From: Stenopsyche tienmushanensis
Lineage: Eukaryota; Arthropoda; Insecta; Trichoptera; Stenopsychidae
Reading direction: 5' to 3'
DNA: 64,000 bases
Assembly: GCA_008973525.1 (NCBI GenBank)
Contig: WACJ01000113.1
Span: 310,001 to 374,000 of the forward strand
Shown: positions 12,473-27,057 of the stretch, one piece after another
Layout of the letters: every line of letters begins with the position of its first letter
Position numbering within the stretch: position 1 is the first letter of the stretch
The notes under the pieces: generated by a model
What the model saw: the letters and a program-made list of their open reading frames with translations, nothing else
Database searches by the model: none
What the model was told of the DNA's origin: nothing
Translations under genes and position numbers: made by a program

Positions 12473-15400
12473 ATATATTATATTTGTACAATAACTATTA
12501 ATTTATGACGCTTGCTTTCTTTTAACTAATCGCTAATCTTGATTATTGTTTACGATAATAGAAATACGACTGAAGCAACTTGTTGAAATATTTTGTTCAA
12601 ATTCAATTATGGAATACTTCCTAAATCTTCTAAAAAAATTGAATAGACTGAACTGAATGGTTCACATGGCTCGTTCAAATATTGGCCCCAGAAAAGTAAA
12701 GTAAAATAAGTAAGTAAGCAAAAAAGTAAAATAACTGTTTTTTTTTCAAAGATACTTATTTTTAAAGCTTGAGGTAAGATAATACCCTGGCATCGAGACT
12801 TACGTTTTATTCGGCAAAGAGAATATATTTACTTTCGGCAAAAGCTCATGACTCCCTACAAAAGTGTCAGGTCCAAATCCTCTCCCTCCTTCCATTCATA
12901 ATGACAAACGATCCCAAAAATCCTCATAAACTTTTGAAAACTGAAGTAAAAATAATGAGGTATTCAAAACATATTTTAATCCGGACTGAGAAACATTTTC
13001 ATCTCTTTACGGCCCATAGTTGCATTTTCACGCGATGATTGTCCCTTTGAGTAGTGAGTGAATTGTAAATTATCATAAACAGATGCTATATTTGTATGCT
13101 CGCCACTTATCATCCGTAACAATCCACTTATCTGCCAGGACGATCGCAGCGTGTATGAAGCTTGTACATCGATAAATAAACACTCTCAATAGCACACAAT
13201 ATTCGATCATTTTTTCGCGTAAACATAAACAATACCATTAAAATCGATTTATTATATCATTCACATGTTCTTATTAATCGATAGATTTGGGTTAACGATC
13301 TATACAATTGTATTATGATATTGCGCGAAAGCGTGGGTCCGGACCCTGAAGTGTTAATACGTATTTTCCCGGTTTTAGAACGCTCGCTCCTCGGAGGAAA
13401 AAATACAAGGAAAAATTTCTCGGATGTTTTATAAAATGTAATATTAGATGCGTAATAAAAAAAAAACAGTAAATTAGTGCCTGTTGAAATCAATATTTTT
13501 AATTTTGCTTGATTAAGCGTTGTAAATTATGTGTCGGTTTTTACAACAATGTTAATACAAGCGAAGAGAATGAATTAATTTATTATCGTGGCCTTTATAA
13601 GTTCTCAAATCTATCCGTTTAGTTATTTTTGTATGGTTTAAATTTGTACCTAAAAATACAGTATGATTATAATCAAAGAATATTCGATATGCCAAGCGTT
13701 CTCTTAGCTTAGATTATTGGTGTTTTCTTATTTAATATTATTATTTGCATATTAATTATTGTATAGAGTATACTGTTTTAATTTAAAAATTAAGAGAAAA
13801 AACGAATATACAGTATTCATTTTTTTAACATCAAACAATAAGGAGACGTTGACGTTTCCGCCACAATAGTTTGACAGGGAAGACTGATTGCTTACTCCCG
13901 AAAAGACGACTATTCAAGACAGATAGATAGGAGTTGCGGAAATTTGTTTTCAAATAATTCTGAAAACGTCACTCCTTAGAAGCCTTAATTGATTTTAAAC
14001 TCTAACGAATGTCTTTCATTGAATCATTTCACAACTCGAAATAAAATGAAATCATTTCAGCGAATTAATAACTACTCTTTATTTCACAGGCCGAGAGCTC
14101 GAGTCGAGTGGCTTTGTTTCATACTTAATAATGAAATAATTATATTTTACCATTAGGCTCTTATAAGGTTTGCATCATACGTCTCAATGGCTTATCATTT
14201 TACGATGCGAAATTTCCAATGAGCGCTATTAAAAATACCATTGGAGCTGTCTTGACGAATTTGTATTATAATTGGCTTAGTTCATTTCTCAAATAAGCTC
14301 AATAACAACAAAATGTACGAAATAAACATTTTCAATCCGATATTGGATGCTAAACATCAGAGCATTTTAAATATGATGTGTAATTAGTATTTAATGCATT
14401 AATTCATGCACATTTAGGATGCATATACAATATGTACCGCGCTTATTTCGATGCATGCATTAATATAATGTTCATGTGATAAATTCTGCAATGTGTTCTA
14501 TTTTTGGAGTGCAATATTATAAATCCGCCATAGTGGAATTTTCACAGTATGAGAGTTTTCAGGAACATAAACAGGATTATTGTTCCCAAGAGGAACGATT
14601 GTAGGGTATTTGTTCACTGGCAATTGTAATAAACTGTTGCGTGGTTGCGAAACAAATAGCAACAACAGGAATGTTAGATAAACGCGTTTTTCCTTTATTG
14701 TCTTTGTTCATTTGGTCGATTGTTTCAAATGAATATAATGCTGGACGCTCGCTGCATATTGCATTCTATGCATGTAATTGATGTCGCCTCTATTAATTTT
14801 ATTTATTGGACATGTATATCCATTCGTCAATATTATCTCTATAATATTGGCGGATGTGAGTTTATTCTAGCATGTTTGTTATATACAGTATTGGCTTCCA
14901 TTTCATTTTGATTTTCCAATTGTAAGAAGTAATGATTCAACTTTTGTATTTTTCTGACAGCCCTGAAATTAAGGATATAGGACCTATGTGTGAAACGTAA
15001 AACCAAAAAAAAAAAAAATTATCAGTTCACGTGCAAACACCTATATATCTTATTAGATTAGTAACCTCTTTGGTAATCCAATTAACAATATATTTACAAC
15101 AAAATCAATTTGATTACTGTAAGTGCACAATTTTACTTATTTATATGAGATAATTGTATTTAACCGGAATACATTTAGTAAAAAGGTTATAAAAATTTAG
15201 TCTAGTATACAGAATTCCAAAACTCAAAAATAATTAGGTTGAATTTGCAAATCGATATAAGTTGGGCGATTATACTTTTTTTGAAATTTTTCAGACCGAA
15301 AAATTTGAAACAAGTATATATTTTAAGTTGTTTAAACACAATAACAAATTACAAAATTTATTTGTGTTATTATAAACGGTTATTATTGTCATAAATGCCA

Positions 15401-18400
15401 AAAGATTTGATTTAATCATAGAAAACATGATCGATTATTCAAGCCGAATATATTTATATTTCTTGCCAACGAAGGAAATGATCATATTTTTAAACATAAA
15501 AATACTTAAAAAGCCATGTCAAAATTATAACTTCTGGTCATTCATGAGCTGTAAAAGCCATCGTAAAAATATGTTACCCAAACACATTGCAGTGTACATA
15601 AAGTGTCCCTATGTTATTGACGACACGGGGTGTAAATGCCGTGCACATAATATGTTTCATTTGTAGCCATGGATAAATATGTCCCTCAGGTGGTACATTT
15701 GTTGGTTAACCTGTTAAATGTTGGGCATTTCAAGCACAAACGCCAATGTCATATTTTATACAAGGGACCCACGGCAAAGCCACACCATGAAAACGAGGGC
15801 CATAAGGACGATGATTCAATTTAAATTTCGTTTAATGATGATGAATTGTATAAAAGCGGAATATCATATGGAAATTAGGCTAAATAATGTAGGTTATTCA
15901 TAAACCAAGAACACATAGATAACAATAATATTTGCGTTGTATCACCGTATCATTTATATTAGGTCGATGTTCTTGACCTTTTAATGTCCATTGATGAAGA
16001 TATCTTCCGCTTGATCGCAGTGTTAACTTCGATTTATCTTGTTGACTCTTTGAAGAGAGGTCAGGAATAATATTTGTTAAACGTCTATTGTATTGTTTTG
16101 CAATGGTTTTTATCTGCACTAATTATTGGAATACGCGTCCATTTGATTAAAACCTCCATATTTAAAATGTGATGATGAAATCCATGCGAATCAGATCTGA
16201 TGAAAACATGGTCACAGAATTATTACATATTGTTATATAATATATTCTTTCAAAAACTCGAGCGTGATTCATTTTTCAAAGGTTACGTCTCAATTTATGA
16301 AATTAACCAGTCATTAGTTTTTCAAAATCACTTTGTGTTCCAAATTATTGTAGGAATTTTATTTCAATATACGTCTACAGTACAAAAATAATTATTTAAA
16401 CAATTTATTCGGATAGTATTTAGAGCACTAAATTCACTGCAACATTCATCTGAAGGCATAAGCCTTGCATGTTGCAAGGCAAAATTAATTTCTCTACAAG
16501 CTCCCGAAATTCAACAGGATGATATAAAGCCCCTAAACTGCAAGGGAAGCTTTGCAACAACGATATATCATTGCTTCCAATCACGTGATCGACCTGGGAC
16601 TCGTTTTATTCGGGAGCTTCATGTGTTCCCTGTGCTATTCGAAATATCAAATTAATACGATCCGATTTCGTTTTGATACACTACAGTAAATGCTCGAGAA
16701 TTCCCATAAATTCGAAGAGTTATTTCGACAACGTTTAACGATGTTGCGCTCGTTTGTCAGGAATGTAATTTGAACTTCGAGTGATCGAAATTGCATGTAC
16801 AAATATAGCCCCCTTCAAATATTCGTTAATTAAAAATAAATCCTATTCCATATATAAAGTTGTAGCTTTCACGAAACGTCGTGTAATTATTTTATGCCCT
16901 GAACACCTGAAAACACCATTGTTTAAGAAGTATCGATTGAGAAAGGCTTTTGAGTTGAAGTATATTAGCAAAAGCACAAATCTTAAATATCAGGTCGGTC
17001 TTTCGTGTGTTTTAAGTATTAATGTTAAATTGTGTTTTATTTGCACTGTTTAAAAATTTCCAAAAAATGCGCACGAACTTTTGGATTGATAGATGAAGAT
17101 AAAAACATAATCTGATGAAAAATAAGAAAAATCAGAATTGACCATGTAAACGTAATGTGTTTAAATAAAATTATGTTTGAATATAATCAATCAACTAATT
17201 GCGGTCACAACCAACAGAGGTCAATTACCCATCCCGATTGATTTTCTCCTGTTTGTCATTTCGGAGAAAAGGATGAAAGTGAAATATCCCCATTTGGATG
17301 TTTGTCCTGTATATATAATATACGCAAATATTTATTCTATCCGGGGCAGTTTTTAGTTTACCTTCTATAAGTTATGTTTCAGTTTATATTCACTTCAAAT
17401 TTGACGTCGCAACCTAGTTTCTAAAATAGACCAAAAGTCTACCAAGACCAAAGGTCCTCCTAATATGTAACGACTGTAATTCCGTCTACATAAGGAAAAG
17501 TAGAAGAATTTCAAAACCGACATAAAAGGGCGTTATTTGATGTAAATTGAACGAAGATAAAACCAATTTTAGAGTTCATCATTCCAACAATCGATGTAAA
17601 TTTGAGATGGAAGAAAGCTTTAAATGGTGTATGTTAACTCAAAAGCCAGGAAATTTGAGTGCCAAGAATTTCTTGCAATAAACAAGCATAAAGAGTCCTT
17701 TGTCTAGTTGTTCAACAATCAAATTTTGTCGATGCATTCTCCGCTGTTATATCCTTTATACGCTATTGGAAATTTGAATCCTTCATTCTTTTTTAATGTA
17801 GTCGTATAAGATGATGGTTAGAATAAATATTACATTCATACTTTATGTTACGGGTCAGAGAAGTTAATTTTTTAAAATTATTTATAAATAGTCATCACAA
17901 TATAGGATATAATATGATTTAAAAAAAAATCCATATGAAAAGTATTTGCATATTTAGATCTTTTTAAATCATTGATTTATTTCTTCATAAATAGTAAATC
18001 TCGGAAAATTAGATTTCCTTCGCGATTGCATTGATTAATTTTTAAAAGAATTTCGTTCAAGAGGCAGCTTTTTCTCCAAAAGTTATAATCAACCGGCTGG
18101 TTATTTGTTGACAGGCAGAGCTAAAAATTCAGCGGAGTGCCTTAAAATACAAAGAGTTAACTTTAGAATGAATAATTAATAATGCAAAAACGGAATTTAA
18201 AAAATGTGATAAACGAAAGAACATTTTCTCGCAGAGGTCGCACTTTGCAAACTTTTGATACATATCGAAGAAATCGTTCATTAAGTCCATTTGTTTCGCA
18301 ATATATATGCGAAATTTGGAACAATTACTGGAGTAATTTGGCAGAGTAGACTGGACGGATTGACGCAACGGATACGCATCTAGGGATTTCATTGAATTAC

Positions 18401-19257
18401 ACTATCTGTGTAATGAGATTAAAATATTAGGCAAGGCCCGTTTTACAGGACGACCCATTTACTGAATGTAACAGTCTTGCGAAGGACGACTGTTGGGAGA
18501 ATAACGACGAACAGTCGTCCCGGCTTGTCATTCAACCAGAGAAACCACTTATCCCGGGGAAGAATTCGTTAATTCAAAGACCGCATAGTCCCAGACTCCA
18601 CCCGCGCTCAATATGATTAATTTGCGGTGCCAAAATGACTGAATGGACCATAGCACAAAAGAGGTGCGCAAATTTGTCGGCATTGATACAAAATATTACT
18701 GTGGCATTCGATATAATGGTTTAATCGCTTCGGGTTTGTTAATTATCGGAGGACAAGGGCGGGTTAAAAAGCGCCGTTAACACTCGAAGCTGTCAGCGGA
18801 GGGTGTTTTAATAGTAAATCGAAAAAAGCCCATTCGAAAGTTACATCCCTCGATATTTGAAAAGCTCCCTCATTCTCACCAATCACAAATTGGTTCAATT
18901 ATAATCGCTCCAAATGATGTACAAATTTGAGTGTCAAAAAACATTTAATTAAAGTGAATATAAAATCTACATTTCCATGAAAGCCTTCATTGAATTCGTA
19001 GCTTTATATTTTTTATTACAACAACCGCTTTCAACGGGGATAAAATCATACTGTTTTAGTAATTGCACGTATGTATGCAGCAATTGCATATATTTTCATT
19101 TAAATATACGTATTTTATGATTCATTGATTTATACAGGAAATGTTGTATATTTCCTCAAAGATTTTTTAAAAGGTTTTTTTAACTAATTGATAGCATTTA
19201 ATACATTGACGAAAGTGGTAAAACTAATTCGTCGTTAATTTAAATGGTCCTAGTTTC
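12473..19257. other. Intergenic, no gene recognised
   Basis: AT-rich DNA without recognisable genes. Islands of more balanced composition lie at about 14080-14540 (several ATTA/TAAT and TGCAT cores), 16590-16790 and 18420-18900. The last is the most GC-balanced, free of transposon motifs, and a candidate regulatory block. An A-run is present at about 15004-15018. Short frames such as 16781-17053 (plus) and 18129-18392 (minus) match no family and have chance-like composition. Confidence 0.45.
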
Positions 19258-19350
19258 AGTCATGGTGGTGTAGTTATTGAGTTCTTATTATAATGATTTT
19301 GATTTAATCCTAATTGAAAATGTATTACCACTCATTTGAATAATATCAGA
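19258..19350 (+). repeat. SINE-like repeat, partial copy D
   Basis: The sequence around GTGGTGTAGTTATTGAGTTC and TTAATCCTAATTG resembles the 5' parts of the repeats at 24236 and 56523: a GAGTTCTTATTATAATG..TTGATTTAATC arrangement against GGACTCTTATTACAATGG..TGATTAAACTC. The first string is box-A-like, which supports a tRNA-derived head. The 3' half of the family is not visible here. Confidence 0.35.
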
Positions 19351-22300
19351 TATATAGATGTTTTATAGGTGAATATAAATTTATTATAGATACATATACA
19401 CTATTTTTTGATTACTATTATTGCAGGTATTTTCACTTGATAAAATATAAATATATCATCTAAATAAAATATGACATCGCAGGGCCAACTTCGAAGCATC
19501 TCTTCTTTAAATGCGATCACTTTTTATGATAGTTGTGGAAAAACTCATGGAAGAAATTGCGAAAATCATTCACGACGCCACATTTTTTTAATAAAATTAC
19601 CATAAGTTCGCGAGAGAAGAGTTTTTTCTTTAAAAACGCGTTAGGGACACGTGGTGAGAACATAAATATCAAAAGCGAATTCGCCTCGTCGTAATGTACA
19701 GGAAAAAATAGGTGCCAGACAGCTGTGATAGCAGGCTCTATTTCAAATTTCGTTTTTGAATGAAATTTTCCATTTATCACGTGAACGGCCCACACTTTCG
19801 GAAGTAAGTACTCAAATACCCCCCAAATAATGCTGAATTTATATACATTTTATTTCATATTATGAATTAACTCGAACATCAAAGGGAAGTGTGAGGAAAG
19901 GAATGTACACGAGTCATAAATTGTGGGGGTTGATTTTACTTTTTTCTTCCATTTAATATTATTTCATATTTCCGCATAATCCTATTATTCCTTAGGAGTG
20001 TTTACTCAAGAATTCCGTTTATATTGAGTTAAATTTTATTTGCAGAGATGAAAATTCTTGATTCGCAGAATTTTCGATATTTCATAGTGAAATTCGGCAC
20101 TGTGTAAAATAATGATTTGCAAAAGTTTCACGTAGAATATTTCAATTCTATTTAATTTAAGAATCATGAATTTCCATCAGCAATGTTCTTTTCAAGGCTT
20201 AATTTTTATTTCAATGGTGAGTTCGTTAGGGGGAGAGAAAAATCAATGTAACATCCCATAACGTTAAATATGTATAATATGGCAAAGTTTTATTATGAAA
20301 ATGATGTAAGGTTAATGAAAATCTTTACATATTTTCATCAAATTTTTATCATGACAAAGGCGATCGTCTTGAGAAGTTTTTTTGTGGTCTAGACAGCTTT
20401 TAGATGAAGATTTCATGAATGTAGATGTCAAAAGTGCCTATATTAATTCCTAGAGTTATATAGTATATTAAATAAATTTCCAGGGGGAAACTATTAAACA
20501 TATGAAAAAATATTTAAATGGCATTTGATATTATATTTTTTCATAGAAAAACATCATCATCATGTCACGTTTTGTTTCATTACATTACTTAGGTCATAAA
20601 AGAAGAAACCGATACAAGCATTTCGTATTCCTGTAATATGAAAGAAAAAATAGTATCGAAACGGCTTGCTAAGGGATTCTTTTTATGCCTTTTCTATCCC
20701 ATTGGAATGTGTCTGCATTTTCGGCAACCCTTTTAAATATTTATCCTCCTTTGAAGGTGTCGAAGGTGACGAGAATTCACAATTTGTTCTATTCAAAAAA
20801 CCGCAGGTGAATTTTTAGCGTTAGTTGAAACCAAAAAATCTTAACTGATTGAATACATTAAAATTTTGCATTGATTTTGATACGAAGTCTCATTTTGGTA
20901 TGTATTTGTATTGCTTGAGGGCTAGAATAAGGGTGAAATATTTAAGCCTGCAAATTCAATGAAATATGTAGCAAAATGTATTGTACTTTGCTTACTAAAC
21001 AACGAAAGAGTGACGAGGTTGTTCGCTCATTGTCCAGTTCTTGGAACAAAGTAGTCCATTATTTTCGGTTGCCATTGTACTCATGTCGTTCAATACTACT
21101 TAGTGATTATAGGTGATGTATTTTAACTGGAAGATCACAAATAATCCAGTTTTTCCCCTTAACCATCGTTCATTACATCATCAATGTCAGTCATTCTGTA
21201 TGAACTTTAGCAATAATCTATAGCTTTGATTATTTATATTAAAAAATATTTTTTTTGCATTTAATAGATGATGAATATGATTAGCCCTTAACTTTCACAA
21301 GTACGACTTTATTTGGTATAGGAAAAGCACGAAAGAGTGCCGAAAACAAAAAGGACGCTGACTTCTCATATTCAATTTATGTCGAAAGGTTCACAAAAGG
21401 ACTAAACTTTAGGGTTGGGCATAAACCCCCCTCCGATATATTCAAAGATACATTCGCGCATATAAAGCACAATCGATTCTGACTGAATATTTGACTTCCA
21501 TCCTATAACAACGTAGGCATCATCTTAAATGCAAAATCAGAAGATACCATCAAGTTCTTGTGGAAATAGAATACAAGGGTGGAAATTCTTACTCGTTTTG
21601 ATTACACGAAAGGAAGGGTTGTAATGAAAGCGATTCGAACAGACGTGGATTGTAAAATTATGCAAGCGGAAACGATAAATTCTTTGAAAGGCCAATTTCA
21701 ACACCCACCAAAAATCGTTAAATTCAGGACTTCCTGTTTTATTCCAATATCTTTATAAGTCACACCACTTTTCCGATACAAAATAGATTATAATTTAACC
21801 ATTATGTAACCAACATAATAATTTATAAAATGATGTACTATAATTTTCGAGTATCAGCATAATGATTCTTATTGTAAAAGCTCTTACTTAAATTATCGAA
21901 AGATCAATCAGGAAATAAATATAATTGCCTTATATGAGACATTGTTAAAAATCATTTTAATTTGATATTTAAAGTATTCATCATATCCTAACATAAAACC
22001 TCTGTCTCATAGTAATGTAGATATATCCAATGAGATCATCCTGCTGAAAAATTACTTTAATAATAAAGGATTGATGCATTGCTATAACATTAGTTTATTC
22101 TATGAAAATAAAATAAATTTGGGTGATTTTTTTTGGAAATTTGGGTCAATCAATGAAGCGGTAACTATTTGCATAAAATCAATCGGTTTGGTCATCCAAC
22201 TAATCAGAATATGCATCATCAACTTCCATATTATTGGAATTTTTTTTCACGTACAAAAATGGATAAAAACATACAATAACATTTTTGTGTAAAAACAAAT

Positions 22301-24235
22301 TCTTGTACCTAATCGTACTGAGGTGGATAATATGAGCTAGACATATATATTAATTGATGTGTTATTTATTTGGATGGATTAACACAAAGAAGGTATTTAT
22401 GTTGCTGATTCATTACAAAATAATTTCTATAATTACGGTATAATTTCTTCTGGCAATTTCTTTTGTGAGCATGTTCTTTTCAATCAAGATGAAATCAAAA
22501 ATAATTACGACGTCTATCACTTTCAATGTGAATGATACTCTATAAATGTTTATTATGAAAATCTATTTTATTAAGATCAGTACATTATCTGCATTTATTA
22601 CAAGATCCAACATTGTTGGACATTGAAGATACATTCACTAATAACGCCGTTTATGATTCAAAATTGACTATATTTGAAATATAATTAATAATAGGACATC
22701 AATCTTCGATTGATCGAGTCGATTTTTCAATACAATGTTTTTTGATCTTCGATCCAAACAAGATCAAATGAAAGAAAGATTAAAGACTGCAGTTTTACTT
22801 AATAATGGAAATCCATTACCGTGTTAGAAAACTACTCCATATTAATTCAACAATACAAATTTATCTCTATCACCGACTGTATTTAACTTGAATAATTGTC
22901 TAGATTAAAATATTTGCTTGCATCCTTTAAGCTTTCAGTATTTTCTTCCTTCTTTATATAATTAACTTATTTTATTTTATAATGATTTCGACTTCAAAAT
23001 TATACCACATAATATAATATAATACGCCAAAAATAAAGATATCCGATGATATCTGAACTGAAAGATGCTAGCGAAAGGATTACGCAACATTAAAATCATA
23101 ATATCCCATTGTCTTTTATGTTGTTTTAAGTCATCGATTTGGAAAAATAAATCCCCAATTTTTTTCCCCCATTCTCTTTTCCCCATTTTCTATTTACCAT
23201 TTAATAAAATGAAGGCATTGCTAAAATCTTCATATTTTATTTTATTTCAGAACGCTGCCTGACAGCTAATTGTATGAATTAGGACATTAAAAATAAATTG
23301 GGCCATGAGCATTTCGATGCTCATCCATCCCTTAGGTGTTAATGCTATAATATACGCCCATCTGTTGATCTTTGTACTTCAATTTGCGAATGTTTTCTGC
23401 TTTAAATCATAAGGCTGTCTTTACTTAATATTCAGTATCGATTTAATTTCCTTTCAAATACCATATGAATTATTTATTTTATATAGGCCTATTACGTGGA
23501 TTTGAACAAAAACACGTTCTGTTTTCCCAAACAGTTTCCATAGCCAAACAAGTCCAATGGTTCATACGATTAGCATCATCATTTTTTTCGTAATAATAAA
23601 GTTCTAAATATAATACTCTGTCAAAAAAAGGTAGCGTTAATATTAATAGATTTCTAAATTTGCGTTGTAAACGCGCATCTGAACTTTTATATTTATAACA
23701 AGCATGATATGCCTGGGATCACAAAATCGATGAATGTCTTCCATTTGCATCCACCTGAACCAGCAAAATCCCCAAACGCATATATAATGGTATTACATTT
23801 CGCGTCAAAAAGTTATAGGAGCGTTATAAAAAGAAGATTTGTACAGCCAAAGCCCTATATATCTTGGTTTTATGTTCTCAATCTCATAGCGACATTTGGA
23901 CTTATTTTTATGGCTTTATTTGTGACATGAATGCATTTTTAACGACTGCTTGTTATGCATGAATGATTTTCTTGATGTTATTGATCTCATGGGCGATCGA
24001 TATGCCAATTTTATTTTACTTTTGAATATTACGTTGCATTTGATTTTTTAAATTTCATATTTAATCACTCTTTTTAAAAATTTGCAGATATTTACTTCAT
24101 TACTTATTCTGCATATTTCAAATATTTCGCCATAAAAATGAAATGATTATACCTAATACATCATTCAATAAGTTCGTAGATTTTCTTATTTCTTGATTTT
24201 GAAAAATAAATGGCCTAGGAAATAAAAGTATTGAT
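19351..24235. other. Intergenic, no gene recognised
   Basis: No coding family recognised. Small perfect palindromes occur at 22606-22620 (7-bp arms, 1-nt centre) and near 22698 (7-bp arms, 3-nt loop). Sequence at 24159-24178 repeats a block seen at 6583-6601. The minus-strand frame at 19517-19795 (92 codons) matches nothing I know. Confidence 0.45.
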
Positions 24236-24545
24236 ATAGTGAGTTAATACATGGACTCTTATTACAATGGTTCTGATTAAACTCAGATTGAGAAAAAAAA
24301 TTCTTATCGTACAAATTTGGAAGATTGGGTTTTACTCTCCATCCAAGTTCATCTTGATTTCTTGAAATTCAAAAAAGTGAGTATTGAAATGATATATGAA
24401 GTCGGACGGGACTCTCGATAAGTATCTGATCTGCAACAATAATTAAAATACTACAATATATGAATATTATGATAGGAAAGATAATTTCACTACTCTAATC
24501 AAAAGGTTTCTAATCAAATAATCTTATAGAAGAATTACCGTCTTA
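24236..24545 (+). repeat. SINE-like dispersed repeat, copy A
   Basis: Shares with the copy at 5322 the core CTGATCTGCAACAATAATTA (about 24428-24447). It also shares an upstream block (ATCCAAGTTCATCTTGATTT followed by AAAGTGAGTATTGA) and a downstream TCAAATAATCTTA. The 5' part reads GGACTCTTATTACAATGG..TGATTAAACTC, which may be a decayed tRNA-like head. No coding potential. Diverged from the other copies by many substitutions. Confidence 0.5.
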
Positions 24546-26691
24546 TGAGATCAATTATTCTTATAATTATTAAAAAAAATAGTATTTTGCAAATCACTTC
24601 TAGATCCTATCGTCTCTAAAATAATATTATGCTTCCTTTTTTATGTAATAGATATCAGAGTTCTAAATAATAGAGATATTTTATATTAACATATTAGTAA
24701 TTATATATTTGCAAATCTTTTACTTTGATTTACTTCTGAAGGATGTCATTATTGTGTAAATTTATAATAAAATAATCAAGGCTTATATGATTTTTGGTTC
24801 AATAGAAACCGCAACATGCCTTGTTTACAAATAAGAAAGTATAAAGTTTTCATGAAACAGGTAGACGAACTGAGTTTCGTTGCTGAAAAAATAATTTAGA
24901 CGCAACGATTTCACACTATTTGTTGAAAAAATATGTATTTTCCGTGAAAATATTTTCCCTCAGAACTCGTATATTAAAATTAATGAAAACATTTTTGCCA
25001 TAAAAAATACGCCAAGTAAAATGCATTGTTCCCAATTTGCCCACTTTTAAAACGGATTAAAAAGGAAATGACGAACAATAGAAAATCCGTTTCTTTTGTG
25101 ATTTTAATGAATGTTTTTTTGCATTGTTTCAGGTAAGAACATCCTCTCAGCAAGAAGTCTAAGCTTTCAACCGATTTTTGAGTACAGTGCAAAGATCGGG
25201 ACTCTTTGAAAATCCTCGGTCTGTTGAAACAGAACAAAGACATTAAAATAAGGGTTTATCAAGTATATATTTATTGTTCCAAACGCTAAGATATATAACG
25301 CAGAAAAAGCATCTTCAAGGCTTTTTCTTATTGAAATAAGGAGTCGATCGAGTATTGAGATAAGCAAGTGGTTGATAAATTGAACCTTCGTTTTTCACTA
25401 GCTTATCTTTTAGGAAGATAAATTGCCTTACAATTCTTCAGGCGGATCAAATTCGCCATTGACATTTTTTTCAATCCCAATTGCTTCGTTCTAAAATTTA
25501 ATTTATAATTCTTAATAAAACTTTTCGAATCAAAGATATATTCCGTTATCATACGTTGATGGTATTTCATTATTTTTATTCGAAAATTTATCTAGTGAGT
25601 ATAAAAGTCAATTTTGTACTTCTGTGTCATTTATTTCGATGGATTTTTTTGTCGATACGATGCTATCATCTCTCTTCAGAAGTTTGTTCATCTGAAAGAT
25701 TCTTGCTTCGTATACACTAAAATTGATAAATTACACTTTGTCCAAGCATAGTAGTGACCTAACGTTTATAAGTCTCTTAAATGGGACGTTTATTTTGGAT
25801 GTACACCAAAAAAATAAATGTTTTATGGGCGGATTTTATCCTGTTGTATTTTAACGCCGCTTCGGCTCTAAAAAAAAGTTCGCAAATTGTCTTAGAAGAT
25901 TGATGATGGAGGAAATTGTTTTATACCTTTAACGCATTTTGTATAAAATATACAGCCTGAAAGTTTGTAAACAATTTCATTAAATTGAAATATTTATAGG
26001 TGCTTTATATGTCGATGATATTAAATATAAAATGACGCTGTTTATTTATAATATACTATCTAATGAAGTGGCTTTTGACCCAGAGGCGATTGCTCCCTAA
26101 GGCAAAATTTAACATCATCCAGAAGCTAATGAGCTCGGTTCAAAGAATTGTTTAATGAGGTTATATCATAGTTTAATACAGCTTTACATTATTCAAGAAA
26201 GTAATGCTCAGTGAAAAATAATTGTTTTGTAGATATAAAAAATAATGCTCACTGTTCTAAACGTTTTCAACTCCTTTCATGATATCTAAGTAAAAAATAT
26301 TCCCTATTTGAAATATTGCCAAAATAAATTGATGGGACTTTTTGTTCAATTTTCCCTGTTGAGACATTTTCCCGATCATTATCCTTAATGATGCTGTAGT
26401 TTTTAGTAGTCGGTTCAGCGATTTCGATTAACGCTTTGTTGCACAGAGTTTACGGTACTTTATCGAAAAGTATGTTTGTACATGCATATAGGATATTCCA
26501 ATTATTTTAAGTATGTCATACTGATTGACCATTCGATAACATTTCTAAATTAAAATGTCAATGGAGTATCTAAAATATATTTTGTTTAACCCTTATATTT
26601 CCATAAGATAATATTTGTCATTTACTGAAAGTAAACAATTCATAGTTGAAGTAAAAATATATATTTTAATGTAAATTAACATATTTCTAAT
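24546..26691. other. Intergenic, no gene recognised
   Basis: AT-rich sequence with only short overlapping frames (for example minus 24980-25367) and no recognised family. I see no transposon ends or strong dyads in it. Confidence 0.4.
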
Positions 26692-26763
26692 ATATAGGTC
26701 ATTGAACGTATTTGGGTTAATTCAATACTTGGCATTAACCCAAATAGGCCCAATGGCCTATAT
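26692..26763. ncRNA. Strong 72-nt hairpin, candidate small-RNA precursor
   Basis: The arms pair over two long blocks. ATATAGGTCATTG (26692-26704) pairs with CAATGGCCTATAT (26751-26763), with one G:U-type position. ATTTGGGTTAAT (26710-26721) pairs perfectly with ATTAACCCAAAT (26734-26745). A symmetric 5x5 internal loop and a 12-nt apical loop separate them. The size and shape resemble a microRNA precursor, but the arms match no microRNA I remember. A small inverted-repeat transposon is the main alternative. No transcription evidence is available, and both strands could fold. Confidence 0.3.
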
Positions 26764-26970
26764 TAAAATTATAACAAAATAAGTTGAAACTAGAGTTTTC
26801 TAGTCGTTATTTGGCTGTAGTTTAGTTTTTAAAATACATCCATTCCATAGCTGATCATTAGAAAACACTAATTATTGGTAGATCATAGCTTTGTTGCTAT
26901 CGTTCATAGTCAAAAGGGGACATTAATCTCATTTCACACACTATTTGTGAACAAGGCCAATGGAATTCCT

Positions 26971-27057
26971 ATGAAATTCATCGCCATACTTATTTGCTTT
27001 GTATTGCTTCTCGTTGATAATATATTGTCTGGCGGAAAATCTAAAGCTTTCCTTTAA
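26971..27057 (+). CDS. Possible short secreted peptide or first exon
   Basis: The 28-codon frame starts MKFIAILICFVLLLVDNILS, a textbook signal peptide: a basic residue after Met, then a hydrophobic core of about 13 residues. It ends at TAA. Just past it, in another frame (about 27030-27203), is a very basic stretch (KSVRNKQQGKGPKK and on), closed by AAGG|GTAAGC near 27204, a near-consensus splice donor. This could be a first coding exon with a frame error, a pseudogene, or chance. No mature peptide family is recognised. Confidence 0.2.
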   Translation: MKFIAILICFVLLLVDNILSGGKSKAFL

